Shown here piece by piece: positions 56,291 to 64,000 of a DNA stretch of 64,000 nt; the stretch's first letter is position 1; every line of letters begins with the position of its first letter. The notes under the pieces are model-generated. The model saw nothing but the letters and a program-made list of their open reading frames with translations. It made no database searches and was not told the DNA's origin. Source of the stretch: Pseudomonas nunensis. GTDB lineage: Bacteria > Pseudomonadota > Gammaproteobacteria > Pseudomonadales > Pseudomonadaceae. The position numbers and the translations under genes were made by a program. Location of the stretch: contig NZ_CP101125.1 in the NCBI RefSeq assembly GCF_024296925.1, positions 808,501 through 872,500 of the forward strand, given 5' to 3'.

Positions 56291-57985
56291 ATGAGCGAAA
56301 GCTTTGCGGAACTCTTTGAAGAAAGCCTAAAAACCCTGAACCTTCAGGCAGGCTCCATCATCACCGGTGTTATCGTTGATATCGATTACCAAGCTCGCTG
56401 GGTAACCGTTCACGCTGGCCTGAAGTCTGAAGCACTCATCCCGCTTGAGCAGTTCTACAACGATGCTGGCGAACTGACTATCAACGTCGGTGACGAAGTT
56501 CACGTTGCGCTGGACTCGGTTGAAGACGGCTTTGGTGAAACCAAGCTGTCCCGTGAAAAAGCCAAGCGCGCTGAATGCTGGATTGTTCTGGAAGCAGCCT
56601 TCGCAGCCGAAGAAGTGGTCAAGGGCGTTATCAACGGTAAGGTTAAAGGCGGCTTCACTGTCGACGTTAACGGCATCCGTGCGTTCCTGCCAGGTTCTCT
56701 GGTTGACGTCCGTCCAGTGCGCGACACCACGCACCTGGAAGGCAAAGAGCTGGAATTCAAGGTCATCAAGCTCGACCAGAAACGCAACAACGTTGTCGTT
56801 TCCCGTCGTAGCGTCCTCGAAGCCGAGAACTCCGCTGAGCGTGAAGCTCTGCTGGAATCCCTGCAGGAAGGCCAACAAGTCAAAGGTATCGTCAAGAACC
56901 TCACCGATTACGGCGCATTCGTCGATCTGGGTGGCGTCGATGGCCTGCTGCACATTACCGACATGGCTTGGAAGCGTATCAAGCATCCTTCCGAAATCGT
57001 CAACGTTGGCGACGAGATCGATGTCAAGGTTCTGAAGTACGATCGCGAACGCAATCGTGTTTCCCTGGGCCTGAAGCAACTGGGCGAAGATCCATGGGTT
57101 GCTATCAAAGCCCGTTACCCAGAAAGCACTCGCGTTACCGCTCGTGTAACCAACCTGACCGACTACGGCTGCTTCGCTGAGCTGGAAGAAGGCGTTGAAG
57201 GTCTGGTACACGTTTCCGAAATGGACTGGACCAACAAGAACATCCACCCTTCGAAAGTCGTACAAGTCGGCGACGAAGTGGAAGTTATGGTTCTGGACAT
57301 CGACGAAGAGCGTCGTCGTATCTCCCTCGGCATCAAACAGTGCAAATCTAACCCATGGGAAGATTTCTCTGGCCAGTTCAACAAGGGCGATAAAATCTCC
57401 GGCACCATCAAGTCGATCACCGATTTCGGTATCTTCATTGGTCTGGACGGCGGCATCGACGGTCTGGTTCACCTGTCCGACATCTCCTGGAACGAAGTGG
57501 GCGAAGAAGCCGTTCGCCGCTTCAAGAAGGGCGACGAGCTGGACACCGTTATCCTGTCGGTTGACCCAGAGCGTGAGCGTATCTCCCTGGGTATCAAGCA
57601 ACTGGAAAGCGATCCGTTCTCCGAGTACGTTCAAGAGAACGACAAAGGCGCAATCGTTAAGGGCATCGTGAAAGAAGTTGACGCTAAAGGCGCCATCATC
57701 ACTCTGGCCGACGATATCGAAGCGACTCTGAAAGCCTCCGAAATCAGCCGTGACCGCGTTGAAGACGCGCGCAACGTTCTGAAAGAAGGCGAAGAAGTAG
57801 AAGCCAAGATCATCAGCGTTGACCGCAAGAGCCGCGTAATCCAGCTCTCGATCAAGTCGAAAGACGTTGAAGACGAGAAAGAAGCTATCCAGAGCCTGCG
57901 CGATAAGCCAGCTACGGAAGCCGCTGCCACTGGTGATACCACCATGGCTGCACTGCTGCGTGAAGCAATGGCCAAGCAGAACTAA
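56291..57985 (+). CDS. rpsA: 30S ribosomal protein S1
   Basis: 564 residues with six S1 (OB-fold) domains in tandem. S1 binds mRNA and helps it dock on the 30S subunit. The first two domains are divergent and ribosome-binding ([20 protein letters not shown]). The last four are the RNA-binding repeats, for example [40 protein letters not shown] and [20 protein letters not shown]. Codon use looks strongly optimised, as expected for a ribosomal protein. AACAGGAATTAAA precedes the ATG. The 120-base upstream leader may hold the S1 autoregulatory site. Confidence 0.98.
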   Translation: MSESFAELFEESLKTLNLQAGSIITGVIVDIDYQARWVTVHAGLKSEALIPLEQFYNDAGELTINVGDEVHVALDSVEDGFGETKLSREKAKRAECWIVLEAAFAAEEVVKGVINGKVKGGFTVDVNGIRAFLPGSLVDVRPVRDTTHLEGKELEFKVIKLDQKRNNVVVSRRSVLEAENSAEREALLESLQEGQQVKGIVKNLTDYGAFVDLGGVDGLLHITDMAWKRIKHPSEIVNVGDEIDVKVLKYDRERNRVSLGLKQLGEDPWVAIKARYPESTRVTARVTNLTDYGCFAELEEGVEGLVHVSEMDWTNKNIHPSKVVQVGDEVEVMVLDIDEERRRISLGIKQCKSNPWEDFSGQFNKGDKISGTIKSITDFGIFIGLDGGIDGLVHLSDISWNEVGEEAVRRFKKGDELDTVILSVDPERERISLGIKQLESDPFSEYVQENDKGAIVKGIVKEVDAKGAIITLADDIEATLKASEISRDRVEDARNVLKEGEEVEAKIISVDRKSRVIQLSIKSKDVEDEKEAIQSLRDKPATEAAATGDTTMAALLREAMAKQN

Positions 57986-58002
57986 GTTCTGTAAGACCAT
58001 AG

Positions 58003-58031
58003 AAAAAGGGCGACTTCGGTCGCCCTTTTTT
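58003..58031 (+). terminator. Strong rho-independent terminator after rpsA
   Basis: AAAAAGGGCGAC and GTCGCCCTTTTT form a perfect 12-bp stem with a stable TTCG tetraloop and T tail. Confidence 0.95.
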
Positions 58032-58168
58032 GTGCCCGGAATTTGGGGCATGAACCAATCCCTTCCGCATGCTGTCTCTTTCTTTAGTCGGATCAATCGT
58101 TTATTTGCAGCTAGGCTTACGCTTGGGGCGAACGAGAGTCGGGCGTGGCGTCCGGCATAAGGAAGTGA

Positions 58169-58447
58169 ATGAACAAGCTCATTGTCGCAATTGCTGTGCT
58201 GACATTGACGGGGTGTACTACTAACGCCAAGACGCATGTTGTACGCGGGGTCAGTGGTATCGAGATCGATTGCTCGGGATTGGGTTCCGGGTGGGAGAAA
58301 TGCCGCAAGCGAGCCGCCAAGGAGTGCAAGGCTGCCGGGTACAAGGTGGTTGCACGATCCGACGATGCCAAAGAAGAGGATGAGTTTCCTTTTGGCTTTA
58401 ATCCAGCAGGCTACCTTACGCGCACCATGTTGGTTATTTGCAGGTGA
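58169..58447 (+). CDS. Small hypothetical lipoprotein
   Basis: 92 residues. The signal peptide MNKLIVAIAVLTLTGCTTNA has lipobox LTGC (Cys16). The mature part has a charged, cysteine-containing core (EIDCSGLGSGWEKCRKRAAK, then ECKAAGYKVVARSDD). I do not recognise a family with certainty; similar small lipoproteins occur in Pseudomonas. AAGGAAG lies upstream of the ATG. It lies between rpsA and ihfB, a place often without a gene in related genomes. Confidence 0.75.
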   Translation: MNKLIVAIAVLTLTGCTTNAKTHVVRGVSGIEIDCSGLGSGWEKCRKRAAKECKAAGYKVVARSDDAKEEDEFPFGFNPAGYLTRTMLVICR

Positions 58448-58596
58448 TAGTGTGGTGCCGCGGCTGTTTCGGTGTCCTGTAAATGGGCATTTCGAGGCTG
58501 GTAAAGATATGTCAAACCCTGGGCTGTTCAAATTCCTCCGGGCATGCTAAAACCTTTGAAGCGCTGATCTAGCTGCTTGAAAAAGAAGGGAAAAAT

Positions 58597-58905
58597 ATGA
58601 CGAAGTCGGAGTTGATCGAACGAATTGTCACCCATCAAGGGCTGCTCTCATCCAAGGATGTGGAGCTGGCCATCAAGACCATGCTTGAGCAAATGTCCCA
58701 ATGTCTAGCCACCGGGGATCGTATCGAGATCCGTGGTTTTGGCAGCTTCTCCCTGCACTACCGCGCACCGCGCGTGGGTCGTAACCCGAAAACCGGTCAG
58801 TCGGTTAGCCTCGATGGCAAGTTCGTTCCGCACTTCAAGCCGGGCAAAGAACTGCGTGATCGGGTCAACGAAGAAGAGGAGGAAGGTTTTGACCTCCATA
58901 ACTAA
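58597..58905 (+). CDS. ihfB: Integration host factor beta subunit
   Basis: 102 residues. It forms the IHF heterodimer with IhfA, which bends DNA at specific sites. It starts [20 protein letters not shown]. The DNA-intercalating arm is [20 protein letters not shown], with the proline loop intact, and the body contains [13 protein letters not shown]. The C-terminus is slightly longer than in E. coli, ending in an acidic [24 protein letters not shown] precedes the ATG. The gene order rpsA-ihfB-lapA is conserved in pseudomonads. Confidence 0.96.
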   Translation: MTKSELIERIVTHQGLLSSKDVELAIKTMLEQMSQCLATGDRIEIRGFGSFSLHYRAPRVGRNPKTGQSVSLDGKFVPHFKPGKELRDRVNEEEEEGFDLHN

Positions 58906-58916
58906 AGGTTCGGCGC

Positions 58917-59156
58917 ATGCGTAGCCTCAAGCGTGTACTCCTTGGCTTGGTATTCCTCTTGCTGATTCTGGTTGTTCTGGCATTCGTTCTCGAAAATCAG
59001 CAATCGGTTTCACTGTTGTTCTTTGGTTGGGCCGGGCCGCAACTACCGGTGTCGCTGGTAATGGTTCTTGCACTACTGATCGGCATGTTGATCGGGCCGA
59101 TTTTGGGCTGGTTCCTGGGGCGTGCGTCCCGGGCCTCACGCAAGCGCCTTGTCTGA
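58917..59156 (+). CDS. lapA: LapA domain-containing small membrane protein
   Basis: 79 residues. Two membrane segments (VLLGLVFLLLILVVLAFVLE; PVSLVMVLALLIGMLIGPIL) and a basic tail (GRASRASRKRLV) match the LapA/DUF1049 family. In E. coli the homologue works with LapB to control LpxC and thus lipopolysaccharide levels. Its place next to the O-antigen locus fits an envelope role. It starts 11 bases after the ihfB stop. Confidence 0.85.
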   Translation: MRSLKRVLLGLVFLLLILVVLAFVLENQQSVSLLFFGWAGPQLPVSLVMVLALLIGMLIGPILGWFLGRASRASRKRLV

Positions 59157-59332
59157 TTCCGATAATGTGAGCGCAGGGCGAATTGGCTACACAGCTTGTC
59201 TATATCCATTAGTAAAACCTTCATTAAGCTGTAAAATGCTCCGCTTGTCCGGAGAGTGGCGCCTGCCGTTCCGTTCAGACTGACACTGTCAGAAGCTATG
59301 CTTAGTTATGGCTTTTGCATTCATGGATCAGA

Positions 59333-59381
59333 CAGCGCTCGGTTGGTAGCTCTGTCAGCAGCTCAAGGGTATGGTTTCGCG
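59333..59381 (+). promoter_or_regulatory. Degenerate JUMPStart-like sequence before rfbB
   Basis: CAGCGCTCGGTTGGTAGCTC at 59333-59352 followed by GGTATGGTTTCGCGTG at 59368-59383 follows, loosely, the JUMPStart layout (CAG-GCTC-TGGTAGCT ... GGNGGTAGCGTG) known upstream of polysaccharide operons. The match is partial and the role is inferred. Confidence 0.35.
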
Positions 59382-60457
59382 TGAAAATTCTAGTAACCGG
59401 CGGCGCCGGGTTTATCGGTTCGGCAGTCATTCGTCATATCATTTCCAATACTGCCGACTCGGTGATTAATGTCGATAAGCTGACTTACGCCGGCAATCTT
59501 GAGTCATTGGCCGAAGTTAGCGAAAATTCGCGTTATGCATTCGAGCGCGTAGATATCTGCGACCGCGATCAGATCGACCGTGTCCTGCGTGAACATCAAC
59601 CCGATGCCATCATGCATCTGGCCGCAGAGTCCCATGTCGATCGCTCGATCTCTGGTCCGTCCGAGTTCATCCAGACCAACATTATCGGCACTTACACCCT
59701 GCTGGAAGCTGCACGCCACTATTGGGCGGCATTGGATGATGCGCGTAAAGCCAACTTCCGTTTCCACCATATTTCCACCGATGAAGTCTACGGAGACCTC
59801 GAAGGTCCGGAAGACCTCTTCACGGAAACCACGCCATACCAGCCAAGCTCGCCGTACTCGGCCAGCAAGGCCAGCTCCGATCACCTGGTTCGCGCCTGGA
59901 GCCGTACCTATGGCCTGCCGACCCTGGTCACCAACTGCTCGAACAACTACGGTCCTTGCCACTTCCCTGAGAAGCTGATCCCGCTGATCATCCTCAACGC
60001 ACTGGAAGGCAAGCCGCTGCCGGTCTACGGCAAAGGTAACCAGGTCCGTGACTGGCTGTATGTCGAAGACCACGCTCGCGCCCTGTACAAGGTCGTGACC
60101 GAAGGTGTCATCGGCGAGACTTACAACATCGGCGGTCATAACGAAAAGCAGAACATCGAGGTCGTTCAGACACTGTGCGCACTGCTTGATGAGATGCGCC
60201 CGGATTCCGCACATCGTCCTCACGCCAGCCTGATCACCTACGTTCAGGATCGTCCGGGCCACGATCAGCGTTATGCGATCGATGCCAGCAAAATCCAGCG
60301 TGAGCTGGGTTGGACTCCGGAAGAAACGTTTGAGACCGGTATCCGCAAAACGGTCGAGTGGTACCTCACCAACACTGAGTGGGTTGATCACGTGAAGAGC
60401 GGCAGCTACCAGCAATGGATTGACCAGAACTACGCGGATCGTTCGAGCAAGGCATGA
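59381..60457 (+). CDS. rfbB: dTDP-glucose 4,6-dehydratase
   Basis: 358 residues from the GTG at 59381, giving the expected N-terminus [20 protein letters not shown]. It is the second step of dTDP-L-rhamnose synthesis. Visible motifs: [32 protein letters not shown] with the catalytic TDE, the YxxxK helix [18 protein letters not shown] and [16 protein letters not shown]. It overlaps rfbD by four bases. An in-frame extension to 59315 has no homology. A JUMPStart-like leader precedes it. Confidence 0.96.
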   Translation: MKILVTGGAGFIGSAVIRHIISNTADSVINVDKLTYAGNLESLAEVSENSRYAFERVDICDRDQIDRVLREHQPDAIMHLAAESHVDRSISGPSEFIQTNIIGTYTLLEAARHYWAALDDARKANFRFHHISTDEVYGDLEGPEDLFTETTPYQPSSPYSASKASSDHLVRAWSRTYGLPTLVTNCSNNYGPCHFPEKLIPLIILNALEGKPLPVYGKGNQVRDWLYVEDHARALYKVVTEGVIGETYNIGGHNEKQNIEVVQTLCALLDEMRPDSAHRPHASLITYVQDRPGHDQRYAIDASKIQRELGWTPEETFETGIRKTVEWYLTNTEWVDHVKSGSYQQWIDQNYADRSSKA

Positions 60458-61347
60458 AGATCCTTCTGCTGGGAAAGAACGGGCAAGTCGGCTGGGAGCT
60501 GCAGCGCTCCTTGGCTGCACTTGGCGAGCTGACTGCCTTGGATCGCCAGACGGTCGATGGTTTGTGCGGTGACCTGTCTGACCTCGATGCGTTGCGTGCG
60601 ACTATCCGTCGGGTCAAGCCTGACGTTATCGTCAACGCCGCAGCTTATACCGCCGTCGATAAAGCCGAGTCCGAAACCGAACTGGCTGATCGTGTGAACG
60701 CTCAGGCAAGTCAGGTTCTGGCAGAAGAGGCCGCGTCCCTGGGTGCCTGGCTGATTCACTACTCGACTGATTACGTCTTCAGCGGTCAGGGCTCTGTGCC
60801 ATGGCAAGAAACGGATGGCGTCGCACCGGTGAACCACTACGGGGCCAGTAAACTGGCTGGCGAGCAGGCGATTATTGCGTCGGGTTGCAAGCATCTGATC
60901 TTTCGCACCAGTTGGGTCTACGCCGCTCGCGGCAACAATTTTGCCAAGACGATGCTGCGCTTGGCAAAGGATCGCGAAACACTTAGCGTCATCGCCGATC
61001 AGATCGGCGCCCCGACGGGTGCAGACTTGATCGCCGATGTGACTGCATTGGCTATTCAGCAAGTCATGCAGCGCCCTGAACTGGCAGGCTTGTATCACCT
61101 TGCGGCTGGCGGTGAAGTGTCCTGGCACGGCTACGCCAGTCATGTGATCGAATTTGCCCAGGCCAATGGCGAGTCACTTGCCGTCAAGTCAATTAGCCCG
61201 ATCGAAACAACCGCATACCCGACACCTGCCCGTCGCCCTCTGAACTCCCGTTTGAATACTCAGAAGCTACGCGACAATTTCTCTCTACACTTGCCGGATT
61301 GGCAAAGTGGTGTAACCCGAATGCTTAGGGAAGTTCTGAACAAATGA
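60454..61347 (+). CDS. rfbD: dTDP-4-dehydrorhamnose reductase
   Basis: 297 residues. It reduces dTDP-4-keto-rhamnose to dTDP-L-rhamnose, the last step. It starts [20 protein letters not shown], the NADPH site. Family motifs: [49 protein letters not shown] (YxxxK) and [23 protein letters not shown] overlaps join it to both rfbB and rfbA, so the three genes are one operon. Confidence 0.96.
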   Translation: MKILLLGKNGQVGWELQRSLAALGELTALDRQTVDGLCGDLSDLDALRATIRRVKPDVIVNAAAYTAVDKAESETELADRVNAQASQVLAEEAASLGAWLIHYSTDYVFSGQGSVPWQETDGVAPVNHYGASKLAGEQAIIASGCKHLIFRTSWVYAARGNNFAKTMLRLAKDRETLSVIADQIGAPTGADLIADVTALAIQQVMQRPELAGLYHLAAGGEVSWHGYASHVIEFAQANGESLAVKSISPIETTAYPTPARRPLNSRLNTQKLRDNFSLHLPDWQSGVTRMLREVLNK

Positions 61348-62234
61348 ACACGACAAATCGTAAAGGCATCATCCTCGCTGGCGGTTCGGGCACGCGCCTG
61401 CATCCGTTGACTCTCGGCGTGTCCAAGCAGATGTTGCCGATCTACGACAAGCCGATGATCTTCTATCCGCTGTCGGTGCTGATGCTCGCGGGGATGCGAG
61501 AGATCCTGATTATCTCCACGCCTGATGACTTGCCAAGCTTTCGCAAGTTGCTGGGTGACGGCAGCCTGTACGGCATCAAGCTGACTTACGCCGAACAGCC
61601 TACTCCAGACGGCCTGGCTCAAGCGTTCATCATCGGGGAAGAGTTCATCGGCAAGGACCCTTGCTGCCTGATCCTTGGTGACAACATCTTCTACGGCCAG
61701 CACTTCTCGGATAACTTGCGTTCTGCGACTGAACAGAAGTCTGGTGCGACGGTCTTTGGTTACCACGTCTCCGACCCTGAGCGTTTTGGCGTGGTTGAAT
61801 TCGATGCTACTGGTCGTGCTCTCAGCATTGAAGAAAAACCGCTGAAGCCCAAGTCCAACTACGCGGTGACCGGCCTGTACTTCTACGACAACGAAGTTGT
61901 CGAGATAGCCAAGAACATCAAGCCTTCCGAGCGCGGCGAGCTGGAAATTACCGACGTCAACCGTGCTTACCTTGAGCGTAAGTCCCTTAACGTCGAAATG
62001 CTTGGCCGCGGTTTTGCCTGGCTCGATACCGGTACTCACGACTCGCTGCTTGAAGCCAGCCACTTCGTGCATACCATCGAACAGCGTCAAGGCCTGAAAG
62101 TGGCTTGCCTGGAAGAGATCGCCTACCACAATGGCTGGATTACTGCCGAGCAGCTGGGTGCTCAAGCTGACGCCCTGAAGAAGACGGGCTACGGTCAGTA
62201 CCTGCAGAAGTTGTTGGACTCGCCTTCCCACTGA
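61344..62234 (+). CDS. rfbA: Glucose-1-phosphate thymidylyltransferase
   Basis: 296 residues. It makes dTDP-glucose, the first step toward dTDP-rhamnose. Motifs: [20 protein letters not shown] (nucleotide loop), [33 protein letters not shown] and [20 protein letters not shown] (sugar and metal binding). The length is typical. It starts within the rfbD stop (ATGA). The 3,5-epimerase gene rfbC does not follow in the window; a glycosyltransferase does. Confidence 0.97.
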   Translation: MNTTNRKGIILAGGSGTRLHPLTLGVSKQMLPIYDKPMIFYPLSVLMLAGMREILIISTPDDLPSFRKLLGDGSLYGIKLTYAEQPTPDGLAQAFIIGEEFIGKDPCCLILGDNIFYGQHFSDNLRSATEQKSGATVFGYHVSDPERFGVVEFDATGRALSIEEKPLKPKSNYAVTGLYFYDNEVVEIAKNIKPSERGELEITDVNRAYLERKSLNVEMLGRGFAWLDTGTHDSLLEASHFVHTIEQRQGLKVACLEEIAYHNGWITAEQLGAQADALKKTGYGQYLQKLLDSPSH

Positions 62235-62291
62235 TTCGAAAGACCAGTCCTTCTCGAAAAAAAGCGTTCAATCGGTTCAAGCAGGAATGGC

Positions 62292-63212
62292 ATGCCAGTA
62301 AAACTTCCCAAGATTGCGGTTTTGCTGGCTGCCTACAATGGCATGCAGTGGATCGAGGAGCAGCTTTTATCAATTCTTGACCAGTCTTCTGTTGCGGTAA
62401 CGATCTACATAAGTGTCGATCCCTCCAGTGATGGAACTGAGTCCTGGTGTGAAGCTTTTTGCGCTGCCCAAGAGCGTGTTGTTTTACTACCCGATGCAGG
62501 ACAATTTGGCGGTGCTGCACGCAATTTTTTTCGATTGATACGCGATGTCGACTTTGAAAATTACGATGCCGTTGCCTTTGCTGATCAAGATGATATCTGG
62601 CATTCAGATAAGCTGATGCGCTCCATGGAAATCATGGCTGCGCGAAAGGTTGACGCCTATTCAAGTAACGTCACGGCCTTTTGGTCAGGCGGAAAAAAGG
62701 TGTTACTCGATAAGAGCCAACCACAGGTCGCATGGGACTATCTCTTCGAAGCGGCCGGCCCAGGCTGTACTTACGTTTTTACCAAGCCGCTTGCTAAAGC
62801 ACTAAAAGAAGCTGTCTTGCAGAATTGGAGTCAGCTTCAACAAGTAAGTTTGCATGATTGGTACTGTTACGCATTTGCTCGAAGTCACGGGTACGACTGG
62901 TTTATTGACCCTAAATCAACAGTGCTTTATCGGCAGCATGAAAGTAATCAGGTCGGTGCTAACACCGGGTTGTCACCATTGCTGCAGCGATATAAGACCA
63001 TTCACGAAGGTTGGTGGTTTACTCAGGTGAGGGTGATTGCAGAGCTGATAGGGCAGGCCGACGAACCGTGGGTGAAGAGTTGGTTGCGCTTCAGGCGCCG
63101 TAATCTATTGGCGCTGTCATTGAAGTCATGGCAGTGTCGTCGACGATTGAGAGACAAGATATTGTTTTTCTTCGTGTGCTGCTTGACTGCAATAGTCGGC
63201 AGGAACATTTAA
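62292..63212 (+). CDS. Family 2 glycosyltransferase (probable rhamnosyltransferase)
   Basis: 306 residues. The GT-A fold begins KIAVLLAAYNGMQWIEEQLL and has SVDPSSDGTESWCEAF, then the ADQDDIWHSDKLMRSM metal-binding signature. GT2 rhamnosyltransferases of O-antigen loci share this ADQDD form. The C-terminus (RRRLRDKILFFFVCCLTAIV) may associate with the membrane. It follows rfbA by 57 bases, so it probably uses dTDP-rhamnose made by its neighbours. Lower GC than upstream genes suggests locus-type variation. Confidence 0.88.
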   Translation: MPVKLPKIAVLLAAYNGMQWIEEQLLSILDQSSVAVTIYISVDPSSDGTESWCEAFCAAQERVVLLPDAGQFGGAARNFFRLIRDVDFENYDAVAFADQDDIWHSDKLMRSMEIMAARKVDAYSSNVTAFWSGGKKVLLDKSQPQVAWDYLFEAAGPGCTYVFTKPLAKALKEAVLQNWSQLQQVSLHDWYCYAFARSHGYDWFIDPKSTVLYRQHESNQVGANTGLSPLLQRYKTIHEGWWFTQVRVIAELIGQADEPWVKSWLRFRRRNLLALSLKSWQCRRRLRDKILFFFVCCLTAIVGRNI

Positions 63213-63321
63213 CGAGAGGGGAGTGGCAACTGCTGTAACTCCAGGAAGCTCTTGCTTGCCAGCTTAAGCCACTACCAAACTCATGGTTGTTAAACAGCAT
63301 GAGCTTGGCTTGAAAGTGTGC

Positions 63322-64000
63322 TTATTCGCTCTTTAGAGTATCAACGTACCAGCGAATGGTCTGGGCCAACCCCACCTCTAGTGAATGCTTGGGCTCCCAG
63401 CCAAGGTGTGTCTTTGCGAGGGTACAGTCAAGTACATTGACTGGCACATCGAATGGTCGGGCAGGCAAGTAATTGCGGGCAACATTTTTGTGCGTAATCT
63501 TTTCTATCAGATCAATTAGAGTATTGAGCGTCGTTCCGTTGCCGGAGCCGATGTTGAAAGTAATTTGCTCGCCATCATATTCCAGAGCTTTGGAAAATGC
63601 GCTTGCGATATCCTGGATATATATATAGTCACGGGTAACGGAGCCATCGCCCCATATATCAATAGCTTTGTCACCCACAGCCCTGCTAACGAACGCCGCA
63701 ATGGCGCCTTGTGCTGTTTCGATGCGTTGCCGTTCCCCATATGGGTTCGCTACACGCAGAATGACGGGTTTGATGTTGTGTAATTTGCTATAGAGATAGA
63801 GGTATTTTTCGATAGCGAGTTTGCTGATCCCATAAGACACTTCCGGATTCGTCGGATGATCTTCTGACAGCGGGCATGAAACGGGTTTTCCATAAACAGT
63901 ACCACCTGAAGAGATGAATACTATTTTGTCCACTTTCTGCTCAACCATGACGTTGAGCATATTAATGGTGGCAATGACATTAGTCTGAACGTCATAAACA
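63322..64000 (-). CDS. NAD-dependent sugar epimerase/dehydratase, partial (GalE-like)
   Basis: About 226 residues are visible; the N-terminal NAD-binding part lies beyond the right edge. The frame stays open to base 64000 and reads VYDVQTNVIATINMLNVMV, so an ATG at 63960 is not the true start. Extended-SDR motifs: VFISSGGTVYGKPVSCPL, EVSYGISKLAIEKYLYLYSK (YxxxK), ILRVANPYGERQRIETAQGA and SVTRDYIYIQDIASAFSKAL. It fits UDP-glucose or UDP-GlcNAc 4-epimerases of polysaccharide loci. It is convergent with the glycosyltransferase. The codons look relatively AT-rich. Confidence 0.9.
   Translation of the reverse strand, partial: VYDVQTNVIATINMLNVMVEQKVDKIVFISSGGTVYGKPVSCPLSEDHPTNPEVSYGISKLAIEKYLYLYSKLHNIKPVILRVANPYGERQRIETAQGAIAAFVSRAVGDKAIDIWGDGSVTRDYIYIQDIASAFSKALEYDGEQITFNIGSGNGTTLNTLIDLIEKITHKNVARNYLPARPFDVPVNVLDCTLAKTHLGWEPKHSLEVGLAQTIRWYVDTLKSE

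Noticed and set aside
58585..58920. Prophage or integrase remnant near ihfB
   Set aside because: IhfB is a housekeeping gene here. No integrase, attachment repeat or phage gene is visible in the neighbourhood.
59325..59365. tRNA-like fragment GCTCGGTTGGTAGCTC before rfbB
   Set aside because: It resembles a D-arm only. No T-arm, anticodon stem or acceptor pairing is found. A JUMPStart-like leader explains it better.

Overview
The window is a chromosomal segment of a fluorescent-group Pseudomonas. The evidence is the high GC content, the dense set of Pseudomonas-type REP/REPIN repeats, and several diagnostic neighbourhoods: ETF-QO divergent from etfBA, the N-acetylglutaminylglutamine amide (NAGGN) osmolyte genes, mupP-ubiG-mtaD beside mtnA and gyrA, and the mixed-function run serC-pheA-hisC-tyrA/aroA-cmk-rpsA. 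The species cannot be fixed from this sequence alone. I see no rRNA, tRNA, CRISPR array, prophage or complete insertion sequence.

Layout. 1-3.5 kb: electron-transfer flavoprotein genes, divergent around a 545-bp control region with a PsrA-type box, a second perfect inverted repeat and a 177-bp element bounded by inverted repeats. 3.7-13.1 kb: envelope and metabolic singletons (periplasmic binding protein, two lipoproteins including an OmpA-type one, a MocR regulator, a START-domain protein, an LTA-synthase-like sulfatase, a 50-residue DUF3309 gene, an SDR). 13.1-14.1 kb: ynfA-like gene, a CsrA/Rsm homologue and a YheU-like gene. 14.2-19.1 kb (minus): NAGGN osmoprotectant operon. 19.4-31 kb: mnmC, polyphosphate:AMP phosphotransferase, thiolase, EamA transporter, fumC, DUF2059, BolA, trhO, a DsbA-family protein and an ABC exporter.

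32.0-36.7 kb (minus): a 1552-residue toxin-like protein. Its last ~60 residues carry a DSE and PCDSC pair typical of zinc-dependent nucleic-acid deaminases. It has no room for an adjacent immunity gene, and it is the most unusual gene here. 37.0-41.4 kb: a membrane PAS-GGDEF-EAL protein, a TenA/heme-oxygenase-like protein and a second diguanylate cyclase.

41.8-46.6 kb: cell-wall recycling (mupP), ubiquinone synthesis (ubiG) and methylthioadenosine salvage (mtaD, mtnA). 47-58 kb: gyrA followed by the serine/aromatic/nucleotide/translation run, with overlapping or abutting genes from serC to cmk. 58-64 kb: ihfB and lapA, then the start of a surface-polysaccharide locus (rfbB-rfbD-rfbA, a family 2 glycosyltransferase, a partial NAD-dependent epimerase). 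Base composition falls in this last part, as is usual for O-antigen loci.

Sixteen REP-type hairpins of four sequence types sit between genes. Several share flanks beyond the core hairpin, one is a hybrid of two types, one supplies the stop codon of its neighbouring gene, and two have tandem 9- or 11-bp repeats at their ends. All statements rest on reading the sequence; no database search was possible.
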